Shown: positions 26,688 to 35,547 of the stretch, one piece after another
How the letters are laid out: each line of letters starts with the position of its first letter
Position numbering within the stretch: position 1 is the first letter of the stretch
Origin: a virus
Strand: one strand, 5' to 3'
DNA: 64,000 nucleotides
Virus record (IMG/VR): IMGVR_UViG_3300028553_000013
Span: 19,641 to 83,640 of that record
Position numbers and translations under genes: made by a program
Notes under the pieces: model-generated
Seen by the model: only the letters and a program-made list of their open reading frames with translations
The model's database searches: none
Told to the model about the DNA's origin: nothing

Positions 26688-27320
26688 ATGCCATTACAGA
26701 ACACAAACATCTTTAATACTCCTAATAATGGAAGAACAATTGACAATTTCAAGTCAAGACTTGTTCAAGGTGGTGCTAGAGCAAATCTTTTTGAAGTAGA
26801 AATGAATTTCCCATCAGGGAATGGAATTTTTGATGAGATTGGTGACACTTCATATAGAATGCTCATCAAAGGTGCTCAACTTCCAGCATCAAATATTGCT
26901 GAAGTTATTGTTCCTTTTCGTGGTAGACAACTCAAAGTTGCTGGTGATAAAAGAATTGATCCATGGACAATTACAGTCATCAACGATGCTGACTTCAAAC
27001 TAAGAGAAGCATTTGAAAAGTGGTCAAACTACATCACCAAAATTTCTGATGGTTCGGGTACAATAAACCCAGCAGATTATTTTGCTGATTGGGTTGTATC
27101 TCAACTAGGACGTGCAGAAACCGTTCCTACTCCTGGTTCTCAAAATGCTACACCAATTCCAGTAAAGCGTGCATACAAGATGCACGGATGCTGGCCAAGT
27201 TCAGTTGGTGCTATTGAACTTTCTTACGACACTGCTGACGTTATTGAAGAATTTTCGGTAACACTGCAAGTTCAATGGTGGGAAGCTTATACGGGTTCAA
27301 ATACAGATTCCGTAGTCTGA
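26688..27320 (+). CDS. gp19: Tail tube protein gp19
   Basis: A 210-residue protein (T4 gp19 has 163) that stacks as hexamers to make the inner tail tube. The core ANLFEVEMNFP, MLIKGAQLPASNI, VPFRGRQLKVAGDKRIDPWTITVINDADF is characteristic of the family. It has a good Shine-Dalgarno (TAGGAG) 9 bases before the ATG and follows the sheath gene as in all T4-like phages. Confidence 0.95.
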   Translation: MPLQNTNIFNTPNNGRTIDNFKSRLVQGGARANLFEVEMNFPSGNGIFDEIGDTSYRMLIKGAQLPASNIAEVIVPFRGRQLKVAGDKRIDPWTITVINDADFKLREAFEKWSNYITKISDGSGTINPADYFADWVVSQLGRAETVPTPGSQNATPIPVKRAYKMHGCWPSSVGAIELSYDTADVIEEFSVTLQVQWWEAYTGSNTDSVV

Positions 27321-27326
27321 TAAATA
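27319..27326 (+). promoter_or_regulatory. Late promoter box GATAAATA
   Basis: The box overlaps the gp19 stop and lies 22 bases before the gp20 start at 27349. Confidence 0.55.
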
Positions 27327-27348
27327 GTCAAAACAGTTTATTATATTG

Positions 27349-28995
27349 ATGGCGAAACTTTTTGGTTTTTCAATTGACGATCAGGAAAATAAGTCTAAAG
27401 GCATAGTCAGTCCAGTTCCTCCAAACAATGAGGATGGATCTGACTATTATCTTTCTTCAGGTTTCTATGGACAATATGTAGATATTGAAGGTGTCTTTAG
27501 AACAGAATTTGATATTGTTAAAAAATATCGTGATATGTCATTGCATCCAGAATGCGATACTGCAATTGAACATGTTGTAAATGAAGCAATTGTTTCAGAT
27601 TTAAATGATAGTCCTGTTGAAATTGATTTAGATAATCTTCAAATCGGTGCTTCACTCAAAAAAGTAATTAGACAAGAGTTCAAGTACGTAAAAGATTTAC
27701 TTGAATTTGATAAAAAATCACACGAAATTTTTCGCAACTGGTATGTTGATGGTAAAATTCATTATCACAAAGTAATTGATTTAGAAAAACCTGATGAAGG
27801 TATCAAAGAAGTAAGATATATTGATGCTTTAAAGATAAAATTTATGCGAGTTCGTCCCAATGATAAAAAAGCATTGCCAGCAAGACCTTATAGTGAAGAT
27901 GTAACAACTACTAAAGATGCTGATATAGTAGAATTTTATACATATTATCCAGAAGGTGTTGCCCAACAATATGGATCAATTACCGGAAAGGGTATAAAAA
28001 TTGCAAAAGATGCAATTACACATGTAACTTCAGGACTTGTAGATAGAAATAAACATTTAACACTATCATATTTACATAAAGCAATTAAATCTCTCAATCA
28101 ACTTCGCATGATTGAAGATAGTCTTGTAATTTATAGATTGTCTCGTGCTCCAGAACGTCGTATTTTTTATATTGATGTTGGCAATTTACCAAAAGTAAAA
28201 GCAGAACAATATCTTCGTGATGTTATGAGCCGTTATCGTAACAAACTTGTTTACGATGCAAACACTGGTGAAATTAAAGATGATAAAAAGCATATGTCCA
28301 TGCTAGAAGATTTCTGGCTACCTCGTCGTGAAGGTGGACGTGGAACAGAAATTACTACGCTTCCTGGTGGACAAAATCTTGGTGAACTTACTGACGTTGA
28401 TTATTTTCAAAAAAAACTTTATAGATCTTTAAATGTTCCTGATAGTAGAATTGGATCTGATAGTGGTTTCAATCTAGGACGTTCATCAGAAATTCTTCGT
28501 GATGAATTGATGTTTAGTAAGTTTGTAGGTCGTTTAAGAAAACGTTTTAGTGCATTATTCTTAGATCTTCTTAAAACACAACTTATTCTAAAAAATATTG
28601 TAACTCCAGAAGATTGGGAGGTAATGGCAGAACATATTCAATTTGATTATATTTACGACAATCATTTTGCCGAATTAAAAAATACAGAATTAATGAATGA
28701 ACGTCTCAATCTTATGGTTGCTATTGAACCATATATTGGAACTTATTATTCTAGGGATTATGTAAAACGTAAGGTTCTTCGTCAAACTGATGAAGAAATT
28801 ATAGAAATGGAAGGAGAGATGGAAAATGAAAATCAAATAGGTATTGGAATTCCATTAGAAACTCAAAATACAATTATGCAAGGTCAAATGCAAAATGATC
28901 TTGGTATGAAACAAATGGAACCAAATCTAGATAACAAGAAAGACGGTGGATCAACTAAAGCACCGTCAATAAATATCAAAAAAGCTAAGATATAA
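27349..28995 (+). CDS. gp20: Portal protein gp20
   Basis: The dodecameric portal at the head vertex; 548 residues (T4 gp20 has 524). Recognisable parts are YVDIEGVFRTEFDIVKKYRDMSLHPECDTAIEHVVNEAI (residues 43-81), SYLHKAIKSLNQLRMIEDSLVIYRLSRAPERRIFYIDVGNLPK and LPGGQNLGELTDVDYF, all from the core used as a cyanophage marker gene. I chose ATG 27349 over the in-frame TTG 27346, since MAKLFGF is the usual start. The C-terminal tail is Gln/Lys-rich. It is followed by the prohead genes. Confidence 0.95.
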   Translation: MAKLFGFSIDDQENKSKGIVSPVPPNNEDGSDYYLSSGFYGQYVDIEGVFRTEFDIVKKYRDMSLHPECDTAIEHVVNEAIVSDLNDSPVEIDLDNLQIGASLKKVIRQEFKYVKDLLEFDKKSHEIFRNWYVDGKIHYHKVIDLEKPDEGIKEVRYIDALKIKFMRVRPNDKKALPARPYSEDVTTTKDADIVEFYTYYPEGVAQQYGSITGKGIKIAKDAITHVTSGLVDRNKHLTLSYLHKAIKSLNQLRMIEDSLVIYRLSRAPERRIFYIDVGNLPKVKAEQYLRDVMSRYRNKLVYDANTGEIKDDKKHMSMLEDFWLPRREGGRGTEITTLPGGQNLGELTDVDYFQKKLYRSLNVPDSRIGSDSGFNLGRSSEILRDELMFSKFVGRLRKRFSALFLDLLKTQLILKNIVTPEDWEVMAEHIQFDYIYDNHFAELKNTELMNERLNLMVAIEPYIGTYYSRDYVKRKVLRQTDEEIIEMEGEMENENQIGIGIPLETQNTIMQGQMQNDLGMKQMEPNLDNKKDGGSTKAPSINIKKAKI

Positions 28996-28998
28996 ATA
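28991..28998 (+). promoter_or_regulatory. Late promoter box TATAAATA (exact)
   Basis: An exact consensus overlapping the gp20 stop, 22 bases before the gp67 start. Confidence 0.65.
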
Positions 28999-29020
28999 AA
29001 TATAGGCATTTTTACAAATT

Positions 29021-29212
29021 ATGAATTCTGCAGAATTAGTTGATATTTTAGTTTCTGATGCTCCGTCATCAGAAATTTCCGATTACATTAAAAGTCTTTT
29101 GTTTGCAAAAACAAGTGAAAAAGTTGATACTTTAAAACCAGCAGTTGCTTCTGGTCTATTTGGAGAAGATGATAATATTGAAGATGAAATCGAAAACGAA
29201 GAGGAAGCATGA
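29021..29212 (+). CDS. gp67: Prohead core protein gp67
   Basis: A 63-residue acidic protein with the typical two-part layout of gp67: a helical N-terminus (NSAELVDILVSDAPSSEISDYIKSLLF) and a Glu/Asp-rich end (EDDNIEDEIENEEEA). In T4, gp67 is part of the scaffold core and is degraded by gp21. It overlaps the next gene by 4 bases (ATGA). Confidence 0.8.
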   Translation: MNSAELVDILVSDAPSSEISDYIKSLLFAKTSEKVDTLKPAVASGLFGEDDNIEDEIENEEEA

Positions 29213-29775
29213 GCGCATCTCAACCATTAAAGTTATATCAAACTGTTGGAAAGTTATCTGCCGCTAATGCAAGTTCAGTAACTTCAAATCCATTTATTAT
29301 TAGAACTGGTACAATTTTATCAGTAGCTTCGACAACAAGAGGTGGTGGTAGTATTGGAATTTGCAATACAACAACAGATGCTGGAATTGGATCTATTTTT
29401 GTAAACAGAGAAGATTCAATTCTTTATCGTTATGGACATCCAGCACAATCGACAGTTATTGGCATAACTACTGGAGCATCAACAGTTCTAACATTAGATC
29501 ATCCAGATACTAAATTGAGAGTTGGTGATTATATTCAACTAGTAGGCGCTGGATCTACATATATAACATCACTTTTACATAAACAAATCACTGCAATTTC
29601 AAGTCCGCAACAGTGGAATAACTACACAATGGCGGTTACAGTGAATGCAAATACAAGTTCTGGTCATCATGCGTTTGTTGGTTTTGCAACTGCAGCAAAA
29701 TCAGTAGTTTTTGTTCTTGCACCAGAAAATGTTTCTGGATGTGATATGTTCATCCACGAGGTTCAAATAGCATGA
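29209..29775 (+). CDS. Virion structural protein in the gp68 position, unknown
   Basis: A 188-residue beta-rich protein translationally coupled to gp67 (ATGA overlap) and to gp21 (ATGA overlap). T4 has the core protein gp68 at this position, but this sequence is not scaffold-like: it is Gly/Thr/Ser-rich with few charges (LKLYQTVGKLSAANAS, GGGSIGICNTTTDAG, VVFVLAPENVSGCDMFIHEVQIA). It looks like a small jelly-roll or decoration protein. I do not recognise a named family. A head-surface protein is a reasonable guess. Confidence 0.6.
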   Translation: MSASQPLKLYQTVGKLSAANASSVTSNPFIIRTGTILSVASTTRGGGSIGICNTTTDAGIGSIFVNREDSILYRYGHPAQSTVIGITTGASTVLTLDHPDTKLRVGDYIQLVGAGSTYITSLLHKQITAISSPQQWNNYTMAVTVNANTSSGHHAFVGFATAAKSVVFVLAPENVSGCDMFIHEVQIA

Positions 29776-30419
29776 AATTAATCTCCGAAGAAATCGAAGC
29801 AGTAGAAGTTATTACCGAAGAAAAAAATGGTAAGAAAATTCTTTACATTCAAGGTCCATTCCTTCAAGCTGAAGTAGTTAATCGCAACAAACGTTGCTAT
29901 CCACTTCAGATAATGATGAATGAAGTAAAGAGATATACTGAATCCTTTATTAATAAAGGTCGTGCTCTTGGAGAACTTGGACATCCTGATGGTCCACAAA
30001 TTAATCTTGATCGTGTATCACATAAAATTGTTGCACTAACACAAGAAGGAAATAATTTTGTTGGTAAAGCACAAATCCTGAGTACACCAATGGGGAAGAT
30101 TGCATCTTCACTTATTGGTGAGGGTGTAAAACTAGGAGTTTCTTCTAGAGGAATGGGATCCATTTATATGAAAAATGGTATCAATTACGTTGGTGAAGAC
30201 TTTATGTTAGCGACTGCTGCTGACATTGTTTCAGATCCTTCTGCACCTGATGCATTTGTTAATGGTATTATGGAAGGTAAAGAATGGGTATGGGACGGTG
30301 GAGTATTACGTGAACTTCATTGTGAGCAAATAAAGAAGACAATAAATACTTTAGTAGATCAGGACATTTTAGAGGCAAATAAACTACGTCTCTTTGCAAA
30401 CTTCCTATCAAATCTATAA
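29772..30419 (+). CDS. gp21: Prohead core protease gp21
   Basis: The maturation serine protease of the prohead; 215 residues (T4 gp21 has 212). The core motifs are KILYIQGPFLQAEVVNRNKRCYP near the N-terminus, the His motif ALGELGHPDGPQ (near residues 64-75) and the Ser motif GVSSRGMGS (near 123-131), consistent with the herpes assemblin-like fold. In T4 it cleaves gp22, gp23, gp67 and itself after (L/I)xE. Candidate sites for cleavage are visible in gp23 below. Confidence 0.93.
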   Translation: MKLISEEIEAVEVITEEKNGKKILYIQGPFLQAEVVNRNKRCYPLQIMMNEVKRYTESFINKGRALGELGHPDGPQINLDRVSHKIVALTQEGNNFVGKAQILSTPMGKIASSLIGEGVKLGVSSRGMGSIYMKNGINYVGEDFMLATAADIVSDPSAPDAFVNGIMEGKEWVWDGGVLRELHCEQIKKTINTLVDQDILEANKLRLFANFLSNL

Positions 30420-30421
30420 TT

Positions 30422-30429
30422 TATAAATA
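30422..30429 (+). promoter_or_regulatory. Late promoter box TATAAATA (exact)
   Basis: An exact consensus in the gap between gp21 and gp22, 35 bases before the gp22 ATG. Confidence 0.7.
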
Positions 30430-30464
30430 ATAACAGAAATTCTAGGTATTCTTGGAAAGAAAAA

Positions 30465-31562
30465 ATGACCGTTAATAACGAACTACATGAGATGGAAAAC
30501 CAGGTAACCCGTGGTGCTAAGGCTGCTGATTCGATGCCAAAAGCGTCTAACTATGTACCTGATACTAGTTCTATCGAGAATCTTGGTGGTCCAACTCCGC
30601 AAAATTCAAGACCAACTGACGATAGCAATAAGATGAAAACACCTTCTGCATCTTTTGCTCAATCTGGTGATGTTCAATTCAAAGGTGCTTCTGGAAAAAT
30701 ACAACTACCTGGTCCTGCTGCTTTAAAAGCAACTGGATATGGTCGTGGTGCTAATGAGGAAGTTGAGCAAGAAGACGAAAGTGTAATTGCTGAAACCGAA
30801 GAATTAGAAGATCAAGTTGAAGAAGAAATTGAAGAGGAAGAAGAAGAAGAAGAACTAGATCTTGAAGAGGATGTAAAAGCACTTCTAAAAGGCGAAGATC
30901 TTTCCGAAGAATTTCAAAATAAAGCAAAGACAGTTTTTGAAGCAGCTGTTCGTTCAAAAATCGGTTCTCTGAAAGAAACTTTAGAAAACCGTTATGCTAC
31001 AGTTCTTGTTGAGCAAGTAGAAGCAATCAAGAGCGAACTAACCGAGCGTGTTGATTCATATCTAGAGTATGTTGCTAATGAGTGGATCAACGAAAACGAA
31101 TTACAAGTTGAGACAGGACTAAGAGGTGAACTCTCGGAGTCCTTTATGACTGGTCTTAAGAACCTTTTTGAAGAACATTATGTAGAAATCCCTGAAGATA
31201 AATATAATGTTCTTGAGGCTATGGTCGAGAAACTTGATGAAATGGAGACAAAACTCAACGAACAGATCGACACCAATATTGCTCTAACCAAGCGTTTATC
31301 GGAATCTGTTTCTGACAACATCCTAGATGAAGTAAGTGGAGGTCTTGCTCTTTCCCAAAAGGAAAAACTAGCAAGTCTTGCTGAAGGTGTTGAGTTTGAT
31401 AGTGAAGAACAATATCGTGAAAAACTTGCTACGCTACGTGAAGCATATTTTGCTTCTAAGCCTGTATTAAATTCACAAGAAGTCATTTCAGAGGATGCAC
31501 TTGCTGATGATGTATCACCAGTAATGTCTGCATATCTCAATGCATTGACTAAGTTCAACTAA
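30465..31562 (+). CDS. gp22: Prohead scaffold protein gp22
   Basis: A 365-residue scaffold protein (T4 gp22 has 269). The composition is typical: disordered N-terminus, a very acidic Glu run near residues 100-145 (EEEIEEEEEEEELDLEE), then long helices (LKETLENRYATVLVEQVEAIKSELTERVDSYLEYVANEW) through the C-terminus. It forms the core around which gp23 assembles and is later degraded by gp21. A GATAAATA sequence at 31197-31204 inside this gene could serve gp23, but this is weak. Confidence 0.92.
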   Translation: MTVNNELHEMENQVTRGAKAADSMPKASNYVPDTSSIENLGGPTPQNSRPTDDSNKMKTPSASFAQSGDVQFKGASGKIQLPGPAALKATGYGRGANEEVEQEDESVIAETEELEDQVEEEIEEEEEEEELDLEEDVKALLKGEDLSEEFQNKAKTVFEAAVRSKIGSLKETLENRYATVLVEQVEAIKSELTERVDSYLEYVANEWINENELQVETGLRGELSESFMTGLKNLFEEHYVEIPEDKYNVLEAMVEKLDEMETKLNEQIDTNIALTKRLSESVSDNILDEVSGGLALSQKEKLASLAEGVEFDSEEQYREKLATLREAYFASKPVLNSQEVISEDALADDVSPVMSAYLNALTKFN

Positions 31563-31574
31563 TTGATTTTTTTG

Positions 31575-31595
31575 TAAACACTAAACACTAAACAC
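31575..31595 (+). repeat. Three tandem TAAACAC copies in the gp23 leader
   Basis: Three perfect 7-base copies lie just before the gp23 Shine-Dalgarno GGAG (31606-31609). No ATAAATA box is present in this gap. Confidence 0.75.
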
Positions 31596-31618
31596 TTTCC
31601 AAAACGGAGTAAACTATC

Positions 31619-33022
31619 ATGTTCAATTCTGCTGCACTGCAGAAGAAGTGGGCTCCTCTTCTAGAGGCACAAGGTCTTGATTCAATCAAAGACAACCACA
31701 GAAGAGCAGTTACTGCCCAACTTCTTGAAAACCAAGAAAGATTTCTAAGAGAAGAGCGTGCTTTTCTAACTGAAGGACCTCCAACAATTAACACCGACCC
31801 TTCTGCAACAGGTAATGCAGGTTTCAGTGGTTCTGGTGCATCACCTGTTGCTGGTTTCGATCCAGTTCTAATCTCATTGATTAGACGTGCAATGCCTAAC
31901 TTGGTCGCCTATGACCTAGCAGGTGTTCAACCAATGAACGGTCCAACAGGTCTTATCTTTGCGATGAGAACCCGTTACGACAACCAGAACGGTACTGAAG
32001 CATTCTTCAACGAACCAGATTCTGCATTCTCTGCACAAAACTCTGCAGCAACTCTTACCCAAGGCGACTACACTGGTGGTTCCGATGATGGCACCAACGT
32101 TGGTTTTGGTACAACTGCACAGTCAGGCACCAATCCATCGATCCTAAATGGTGGCGTAAATAATACCTACAACCTAGGTCAAGGTTTTAACACCCAATCA
32201 CTAGAAACACTTGGTGATAATAGTGCTACTAACGACTTCCGCGAAATGGCTTTCTCTATTGAGAAAGTTAGTGTTGCCGCAAAGTCAAGAGCACTTAAAG
32301 CTGAGTACTCGCTAGAACTAGCACAAGACCTTAAGGCAATCCACGGTCTTGATGCTGAAGCTGAACTAGCAAATATCCTCAGCACTGAAATTCTTGCTGA
32401 GATCAACCGTGAGATCATCCGTACAATCTACAAGGTTGCTAGAACAGGTGCTCAAACCAACGTTGCAACCGCTGGTATATTTGACCTAGACGTTGATTCC
32501 AACGGTCGTTGGATGGTTGAGAAGTTCAAGGGACTAATGTTCCAACTTGAGCGTGATGCAAACGCTATTGCACAAGAAACTCGTAGAGGAAAGGGCAATA
32601 TTATCCTTTGTTCTGCTGACGTTGCTTCTGCACTTGCTGCTGCTGGTCAACTGGATTACACTCCAGCACTTTCAGCAAACCTACAGGTTGACGACACTGG
32701 TAATACCTTCGCTGGTGTTCTAAACGGTCGCTTCAAGGTCTATATCGATCCATTCGCTGCAAACCTAACCGCAGATCAGTACTACGTCATGGGTTATAAG
32801 GGTTCAACTCCTTATGATGCAGGTCTATTCTATTGCCCATACGTTCCTCTTCAGATGGTTCGTGCAGTTGGTCAGGATAACTTCCAGCCTAAGATTGGAT
32901 TTAAGACCCGCTACGGCATGGTCGCAAACCCATTCGCTGAAGGAACTGGTGCTGGCGCAGGTCGCATTGCTGAGAACACCAACCGTTACTACAGAAGAGT
33001 AAAGGTACAAAACCTAATGTGA
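31619..33022 (+). CDS. gp23: Major capsid protein gp23
   Basis: A 467-residue HK97-fold capsid protein. The family core VAGFDPVLISLIRRAMPNLVAYDLAGVQPMNGPTGLIFAMR begins near residue 78, and the C-terminus ends in the typical NRYYRRVKVQNLM. T4 gp21 removes 65 residues from T4 gp23 after (L/I)xE; here L50-T51-E52 just before GPPT is the best candidate site. The gene has noticeably more GC-ending codons than its neighbours, as expected for a very highly expressed gene. A strong Shine-Dalgarno and a strong terminator bracket it. Confidence 0.97.
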   Translation: MFNSAALQKKWAPLLEAQGLDSIKDNHRRAVTAQLLENQERFLREERAFLTEGPPTINTDPSATGNAGFSGSGASPVAGFDPVLISLIRRAMPNLVAYDLAGVQPMNGPTGLIFAMRTRYDNQNGTEAFFNEPDSAFSAQNSAATLTQGDYTGGSDDGTNVGFGTTAQSGTNPSILNGGVNNTYNLGQGFNTQSLETLGDNSATNDFREMAFSIEKVSVAAKSRALKAEYSLELAQDLKAIHGLDAEAELANILSTEILAEINREIIRTIYKVARTGAQTNVATAGIFDLDVDSNGRWMVEKFKGLMFQLERDANAIAQETRRGKGNIILCSADVASALAAAGQLDYTPALSANLQVDDTGNTFAGVLNGRFKVYIDPFAANLTADQYYVMGYKGSTPYDAGLFYCPYVPLQMVRAVGQDNFQPKIGFKTRYGMVANPFAEGTGAGAGRIAENTNRYYRRVKVQNLM

Positions 33023-33040
33023 TCTTGGATCACATTCATT

Positions 33041-33071
33041 AGGATCTTCTTTTGTAAGGAGATCCTTTTTT
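33041..33071 (+). terminator. Strong rho-independent terminator after gp23
   Basis: An 11-base-pair stem (AGGATCTTCTT/AAGGAGATCCT with one G-U pair), loop TTGT, then six T. A second perfect hairpin, TGTGATC/GATCACA, spans the gp23 stop at 33019-33035. Confidence 0.88.
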
Positions 33072-33077
33072 ATTGCC

Positions 33078-33085
33078 TATAAATA
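33078..33085 (+). promoter_or_regulatory. Late promoter box TATAAATA (exact)
   Basis: It lies just after the gp23 terminator and 21 bases before the TTG start at 33107. Confidence 0.65.
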
Positions 33086-33106
33086 ATCCTAGCTTGGGAA
33101 GTTGAC

Positions 33107-33673
33107 TTGTCAAATAATCCGTGTACCCTACATCAAGTTTCAAATAAAAACTTTCTGTCATTGGGTGGATTCAAACTTATTATCAATAGGTGTCCAAAGG
33201 TAGATTTTCTTTGCAACAAAGCAAATTTACCAGGTCTGACATTGGGTAGTTCAACGCAATCAACATATCTAAAAGACATTCCTGTTCCAGGAGACAAACT
33301 TAGATATGAAGATCTGTCAGTCAATTTTATTGTAGATGAGGAATTGGAAAATTACCATCAAATCTACCAGTGGATGACATCATTAGGATATCCACAATCA
33401 ATTGCACAATACTCTGAATTACAAACAAAAAACAGATTTTATCCAAATACAGATGCAAATGATCCGTACAGCGAAAGGTCTGATGCTACATTATTAATTT
33501 TGAATAGCAATTATCAAACTGCTGGAAAGGTAGTCTTTAAAGATATATTTCCAATATTTCTTTCAGGAATTCCTTTCGATGCAACGTTGCAAGAACAGCA
33601 ATACTACACTGCAACTTGCACATTCCGTTATACTATTTTTGATTTGATTGACATTGATGGAAAAAAAGTTTAG
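33107..33673 (+). CDS. gp3: gp3-like tail completion protein (tail-tube-like fold)
   Basis: A 188-residue protein at the place where cyanophages carry gene 3, between gp23 and uvsY/uvsW. T4 gp3 (176 residues) terminates the tail tube. The sequence has the tail-tube-like pattern: GGFKLIINRCPKVDFLCNKANLPGLTLGSS, then IPVPGDKLRYEDLSVNFIVDEELENYHQIYQWM. The start appears to be TTG, since no in-frame ATG or GTG fits downstream of the promoter without losing conserved sequence. It is also possible that it is another tube-fold baseplate protein such as gp54. Confidence 0.65.
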   Translation: MSNNPCTLHQVSNKNFLSLGGFKLIINRCPKVDFLCNKANLPGLTLGSSTQSTYLKDIPVPGDKLRYEDLSVNFIVDEELENYHQIYQWMTSLGYPQSIAQYSELQTKNRFYPNTDANDPYSERSDATLLILNSNYQTAGKVVFKDIFPIFLSGIPFDATLQEQQYYTATCTFRYTIFDLIDIDGKKV

Positions 33674-34106
33674 TGTTTCTCTGGAAGTAATCCAGGAAAT
33701 GTGGCAAAAAGATAGTGTGGTAAATCAAGACGAACTTGATACTGAAAGTCTAAAGATACCTCAATTACACGCTAAATATTACCAACTATATAATACTATA
33801 CTGTTGCTTCGCAAACAAGCAGAGCATCAACATAGCAGTATTCTTTTAGAACGTAGAAAATTTTACATGGGGAAAGCGGAAACGCAAGTTTATATTGACG
33901 AACCATTTCCATATAAAGTCAGAGACAAAGAAGATTTAAAACTTTATCTTGAAGCAGACGAAAAAATTAGCAAGATAAGATTAAAAATCGATTATTACGA
34001 CACAATGCTGAAGTATCTTGAAGAAATCTTAAAACAAATTTCTAACAGAACTTACCAAATCAAAAATGCAATTGATTTCAGAAGATTCACTGCCGGGTAT
34101 GGTTGA
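33657..34106 (+). CDS. uvsY: Recombination mediator UvsY
   Basis: A 149-residue basic helical protein; T4 UvsY has 137. The end NAIDFRRFTAGYG aligns with the T4 end, and the helical stretch LLRKQAEHQHSSILLERRKFYMGKAE matches the family. UvsY loads UvsX onto single-stranded DNA covered with gp32. I chose ATG 33657 over the in-frame TTG 33648. It overlaps the gp3-like gene by 17 bases and uvsW by a few bases. Confidence 0.85.
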   Translation: MEKKFSVSLEVIQEMWQKDSVVNQDELDTESLKIPQLHAKYYQLYNTILLLRKQAEHQHSSILLERRKFYMGKAETQVYIDEPFPYKVRDKEDLKLYLEADEKISKIRLKIDYYDTMLKYLEEILKQISNRTYQIKNAIDFRRFTAGYG

Positions 34107-35547
34107 TTTAATTATAAGTAAGAAGAATGAAGTTTGGTTGAATATTGAATGTGATCCTCATATCAAGTATGAGTTGCAGGATCATTTTACATTCGATGTT
34201 CCTAATGCAAAATTTATGCCTCAGTATCGCAACAAATACTGGGATGGAAAAATTAGATTGTTTAATATTGAAAAGTCTGAAATTTATGCAGGACTGATTG
34301 ATAAATTACAAGTTTTTTGTGAAAGATATAATTATACCTTTGAATTTGAAAATAATAAATTTTATGGACTACCATACGAGGAAAATGATATGGTGTCTGA
34401 AGAGGGCGTTAAAGATTATGTTACAAGCGTCTCTAAGCACCCTCCACGGGATTATCAACTAGAGGGCATTTATGATGCCTTAAGACGTAACAGACGCCTT
34501 CTAATCAGTCCTACGGGGTCTGGTAAATCTTTAATGATCTATGCTGTCTGTAGATATCATGCAGAAGCAGGACGAAGAATTTTAATCATTGTTCCTACTA
34601 CATCACTTGTAGAACAGATGTACAAGGACTTTGAGGACTATGGATGGGATGCAGAAGAAAACTGCCACAAAATCTATTCGGGTAAAGAAAAAATAACAGA
34701 TAAAAATGTTGTTATTACAACTTGGCAATCAATTTATAAATTAGATCGTAAATGGTTTACACCTTACCAAGTGGTTATTGGTGATGAAGCACATCAATTT
34801 AAGTCTAAGTCATTGGTTAGTATTATGACAAAACTTGATGCTGCAAAATATCGTTATGGATTTACAGGAACACTAGACGGTACACAAACTCATAAGTGGG
34901 TACTTGAAGGATTGTTTGGTCCATCTTACAAAATTATTAATACAAAAGAATTACAAGATGCTGGATACTTAGCTAAACTAGGTATTAAAGTTATTCTCCT
35001 AAAACACGATTCACAAAAGTTTGAAACTTATGAAGACGAAATTCAGTATTTGATTGGGCATGAAAAAAGAAACAAATTTATAAAAAATCTTGCTCATGAT
35101 TTAAAAGGAAATACTTTAGTACTTTTTAGTCGGGTTTCTACACATGGGCAAGTTCTTTATGACCTCATAAATACTAGTGATAGAAGAGTATTCTTTGTTC
35201 ACGGTGGCGTGGACGTTGAAGAACGAGAAGAAGTTAGAAAAATTACTGAAAAAGAAAATAACGCAATCATCATTGCTTCTTTTGGAACATTCTCAACTGG
35301 CATCAACATCAAGAACTTACATAATGTTATTTTTTCATCTCCAAGTAAGTCCAGAATTAGAACACTACAATCAATTGGTAGAGTACTAAGAAAAAGTGAA
35401 AACAAACTCAAAGCAACATTATATGATATAGCAGATGATTGTAAAAAAGGATTAAAATCAAACTATACACTCAACCATCTCATCGAACGTATAAGATACT
35501 ATAACGAGGAGAAATTTAATTATGAAATTATTCAAATCAAAATCTGA
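34099..35547 (+). CDS. uvsW: DNA helicase UvsW
   Basis: A superfamily 2 helicase of branch migration and origin R-loop removal. Motifs: Walker A SPTGSGKSLM, motif Ia IIVPTTSLVEQM, DEAH-type GDEAHQF, motif III GFTGTLDG, and in the second domain SFGTFSTGINIKNLH and QSIGRVLRKSE. The N-terminal DNA-binding domain (FMPQYRNKYWDGKIRLFN) aligns with T4 UvsW when translation starts at ATG 34099; an upstream ATG at 34066 in the same frame would add 11 residues and overlap uvsY by 41 bases. The length is 482 residues, close to T4 (503). Confidence 0.93.
   Translation: MVDLIISKKNEVWLNIECDPHIKYELQDHFTFDVPNAKFMPQYRNKYWDGKIRLFNIEKSEIYAGLIDKLQVFCERYNYTFEFENNKFYGLPYEENDMVSEEGVKDYVTSVSKHPPRDYQLEGIYDALRRNRRLLISPTGSGKSLMIYAVCRYHAEAGRRILIIVPTTSLVEQMYKDFEDYGWDAEENCHKIYSGKEKITDKNVVITTWQSIYKLDRKWFTPYQVVIGDEAHQFKSKSLVSIMTKLDAAKYRYGFTGTLDGTQTHKWVLEGLFGPSYKIINTKELQDAGYLAKLGIKVILLKHDSQKFETYEDEIQYLIGHEKRNKFIKNLAHDLKGNTLVLFSRVSTHGQVLYDLINTSDRRVFFVHGGVDVEEREEVRKITEKENNAIIIASFGTFSTGINIKNLHNVIFSSPSKSRIRTLQSIGRVLRKSENKLKATLYDIADDCKKGLKSNYTLNHLIERIRYYNEEKFNYEIIQIKI

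Noticed and set aside
31197-31204. GATAAATA inside gp22 as the gp23 late promoter
   Set aside because: It lies more than 400 bases from gp23 within coding sequence; a chance match in AT-rich DNA is equally likely.
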